Shown in pieces: positions 62,880 to 64,000 of a stretch of DNA of 64,000 bases. The DNA is from Verrucomicrobiia bacterium. Its GTDB lineage: Bacteria; Verrucomicrobiota; Verrucomicrobiia; Limisphaerales; Pedosphaeraceae. The notes under the pieces are model-generated. The model had not been told where the DNA came from, did not search any database, and saw nothing but the letters and a program-made list of their open reading frames with translations. Made by a program: the position numbers and the translations under genes. Numbering within the stretch: the stretch's first letter is position 1; each line of letters opens with the position of its first letter. The stretch covers positions 1-64,000 of the forward strand of contig DATAUW010000004.1 of the NCBI GenBank assembly GCA_036268055.1, given 5' to 3'.

Positions 62880-62944
62880 TCCGCAGCCGAAGCCGCTCGT
62901 TTTTTCTCCACACTGAAACAAAACCTCCTATATTGTTCATCTGA

Positions 62945-63934
62945 ATGCCCGCACCGCTACAAGAATCAACTGAGGACGTGCAAAGAGCCGCGGCGTGGGT
63001 CGCGACTTTGCGCAAGGAAATCGCCCACGTCATCGTCGGCCAGGAATATTTGGTGGACCGCTTGCTCGTGGGCTTGCTCGCCAACGGTCACGTCCTGCTC
63101 GAAGGCGTTCCCGGGCTGGCGAAAACTCTTTCCGTGCGCACGCTGGCCTCGGCGATTCACGCGCAGTTTCATCGCATCCAATTCACGCCTGACCTGTTGC
63201 CCGCCGACATCATCGGCACGCTGATTTACAATCCGCAGGATGGAAAGTACCACGCGACCAAAGGACCGGTGTTCGCGAACCTCGTGCTGGCCGACGAAAT
63301 CAATCGCGCGCCCGCCAAGGTGCAATCCGCCCTGCTCGAAGCCATGCAGGAACGCCAGGTCACTTTGGGCGGCGAGACAATGCCCCTGCCCTCGCCGTTT
63401 CTGGTGCTCGCCACGGAAAATCCGATTGACCAGGAAGGCACGTATCCATTGCCCGAGGCGCAGGTGGATCGCTTCATGTTCAAAGTCATCATCGGTTATC
63501 CGACCTTCGAGGAAGAGCGCAAAATTTTGGACAAGATGGCCTTCACTTCGCCGAAGAATGAAGTGCAGCCGGTGATTCCGCTCGAGGAAATTTTGCACAC
63601 GCGCAAGCTGGTGGACAAAATCCATGTGGACGAAAAAATCCGCGATTACATCGTGCATCTCGTCTTCGCCACGCGCACGCCGGAGAAATACAAACTGGAC
63701 ATCAAGCATCTCATCCAGTTCGGCGCTTCGCCGCGCGCGACGATTTATCTCACGGTCGCGGCCAAGGCGTGGGCCTTGTTGCAGGGGCGCGGTTACGTGA
63801 CGCCGGAGGACATCAAGAACATCGGGCCCGATGTGTTGCGGCATCGCATCATCCTGACTTACGAAGCCGAGGCGCAGGCGATCACCTCCGACGACATCGT
63901 CAAAAAAATCTTCAATACCGTTCCGGTGCCGTGA
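62945..63934 (+). CDS. MoxR-family AAA+ ATPase
   Basis: 329 residues, ATG. Walker A GVPGLAKT near 57-64, pore-type QFTPDLLPADIIGTL, Walker B LVLADEINRAP, Sensor 1 LATENPIDQEGTYPLPEAQ, arginine finger DRFMF, and Sensor 2 GASPRATIYL. MoxR ATPases act as chaperones for maturing enzyme complexes, usually with a DUF58 protein and VWA-domain proteins. The next gene starts inside its stop and reads as DUF58. Confidence 0.92.
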   Translation: MPAPLQESTEDVQRAAAWVATLRKEIAHVIVGQEYLVDRLLVGLLANGHVLLEGVPGLAKTLSVRTLASAIHAQFHRIQFTPDLLPADIIGTLIYNPQDGKYHATKGPVFANLVLADEINRAPAKVQSALLEAMQERQVTLGGETMPLPSPFLVLATENPIDQEGTYPLPEAQVDRFMFKVIIGYPTFEEERKILDKMAFTSPKNEVQPVIPLEEILHTRKLVDKIHVDEKIRDYIVHLVFATRTPEKYKLDIKHLIQFGASPRATIYLTVAAKAWALLQGRGYVTPEDIKNIGPDVLRHRIILTYEAEAQAITSDDIVKKIFNTVPVP

Positions 63935-64000
63935 CCATCCAGGAAATTCTTGCGACCGTCCGGCGGGTGGAAATTCGCACCAACCGCCTGGTCAATGACA
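63931..64000 (+). CDS. DUF58 protein, N-terminal fragment cut by window end
   Basis: GTG start overlapping the MoxR stop (GTGA). 23 residues visible, MTIQEILATVRRVEIRTNRL then VND, which match the usual opening of MoxR-linked DUF58 proteins. The gene continues beyond base 64000. Confidence 0.75.
   Translation, partial: MTIQEILATVRRVEIRTNRLVND

Overview
The window reads as a chromosomal segment of a Verrucomicrobiota bacterium, most likely of the Pedosphaera/Limisphaerales type. This is inference from style, not from a marker tree. Signs are secreted proteins rich in T-N-L repeats that end in a module closing with FYR, a PEP-CTERM protein, an IF-3 with a long low-complexity tail, a Bacteroides-type three-gene succinate dehydrogenase, many LuxR-type response regulators, and dispersed GTCCCGCAGGGACGAAAGA palindromes.

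Layout. 1-4.1 kb: palindromic repeats and a giant leucine-rich-repeat surface protein. 4.1-7.1 kb: a 3.0-kb IS1-family transposon (18-bp inverted ends, 8-bp target duplication) carrying passenger genes, among them a PIN-domain RNase and a ParB-like protein. 7.2-9.0 kb: exonuclease III and infC. 9.1-20.8 kb: a genomic island with its own tyrosine recombinase, a PD-(D/E)XK protein, a sigma factor, a Gabija anti-phage system (gajA-gajB), a tiny hydrophobic peptide, a broken second integrase, a type II restriction-modification pair, and a roughly 0.6-kb non-coding stretch full of complementary arms. 21-26.8 kb: secreted and envelope proteins, a REPIN/MITE-like element and an MFS transporter. 26.8-29.5 kb: a second transposon of the same family as the first, with different passengers and a perfect 8-bp target duplication. 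29.5-46.5 kb: regulators (two LuxR-type response regulators, one next to a hybrid sensor kinase), envelope proteins, an adenylate-forming enzyme, a hydrolase, and Kelch and PQQ-type beta-propellers. 46.7-50.1 kb: sdhCAB. 50.3-51.3 kb: tandem type IV pilin-like prepilins. 51.5-59.1 kb: a leftward operon of a large outer-membrane porin, a decaheme cytochrome c with a C-terminal LVIVD propeller and an NHL-repeat protein, suggesting an outer-membrane electron conduit. 59.4-64 kb: a CoA-binding protein, a nucleotidyltransferase/kinase-like protein, a second copy of the MITE-like element, XerC/D, a hypothetical protein, and a MoxR ATPase followed by the start of a DUF58 gene.

The observations most worth following are the two related passenger-carrying IS1-family transposons (shared ends, shared accessory ORF, divergent ribbon-helix-helix-like regulator with candidate operators, stop codons supplied by the terminal repeat), the porin-decaheme cytochrome operon, and the structured non-coding segment inside the defence island.
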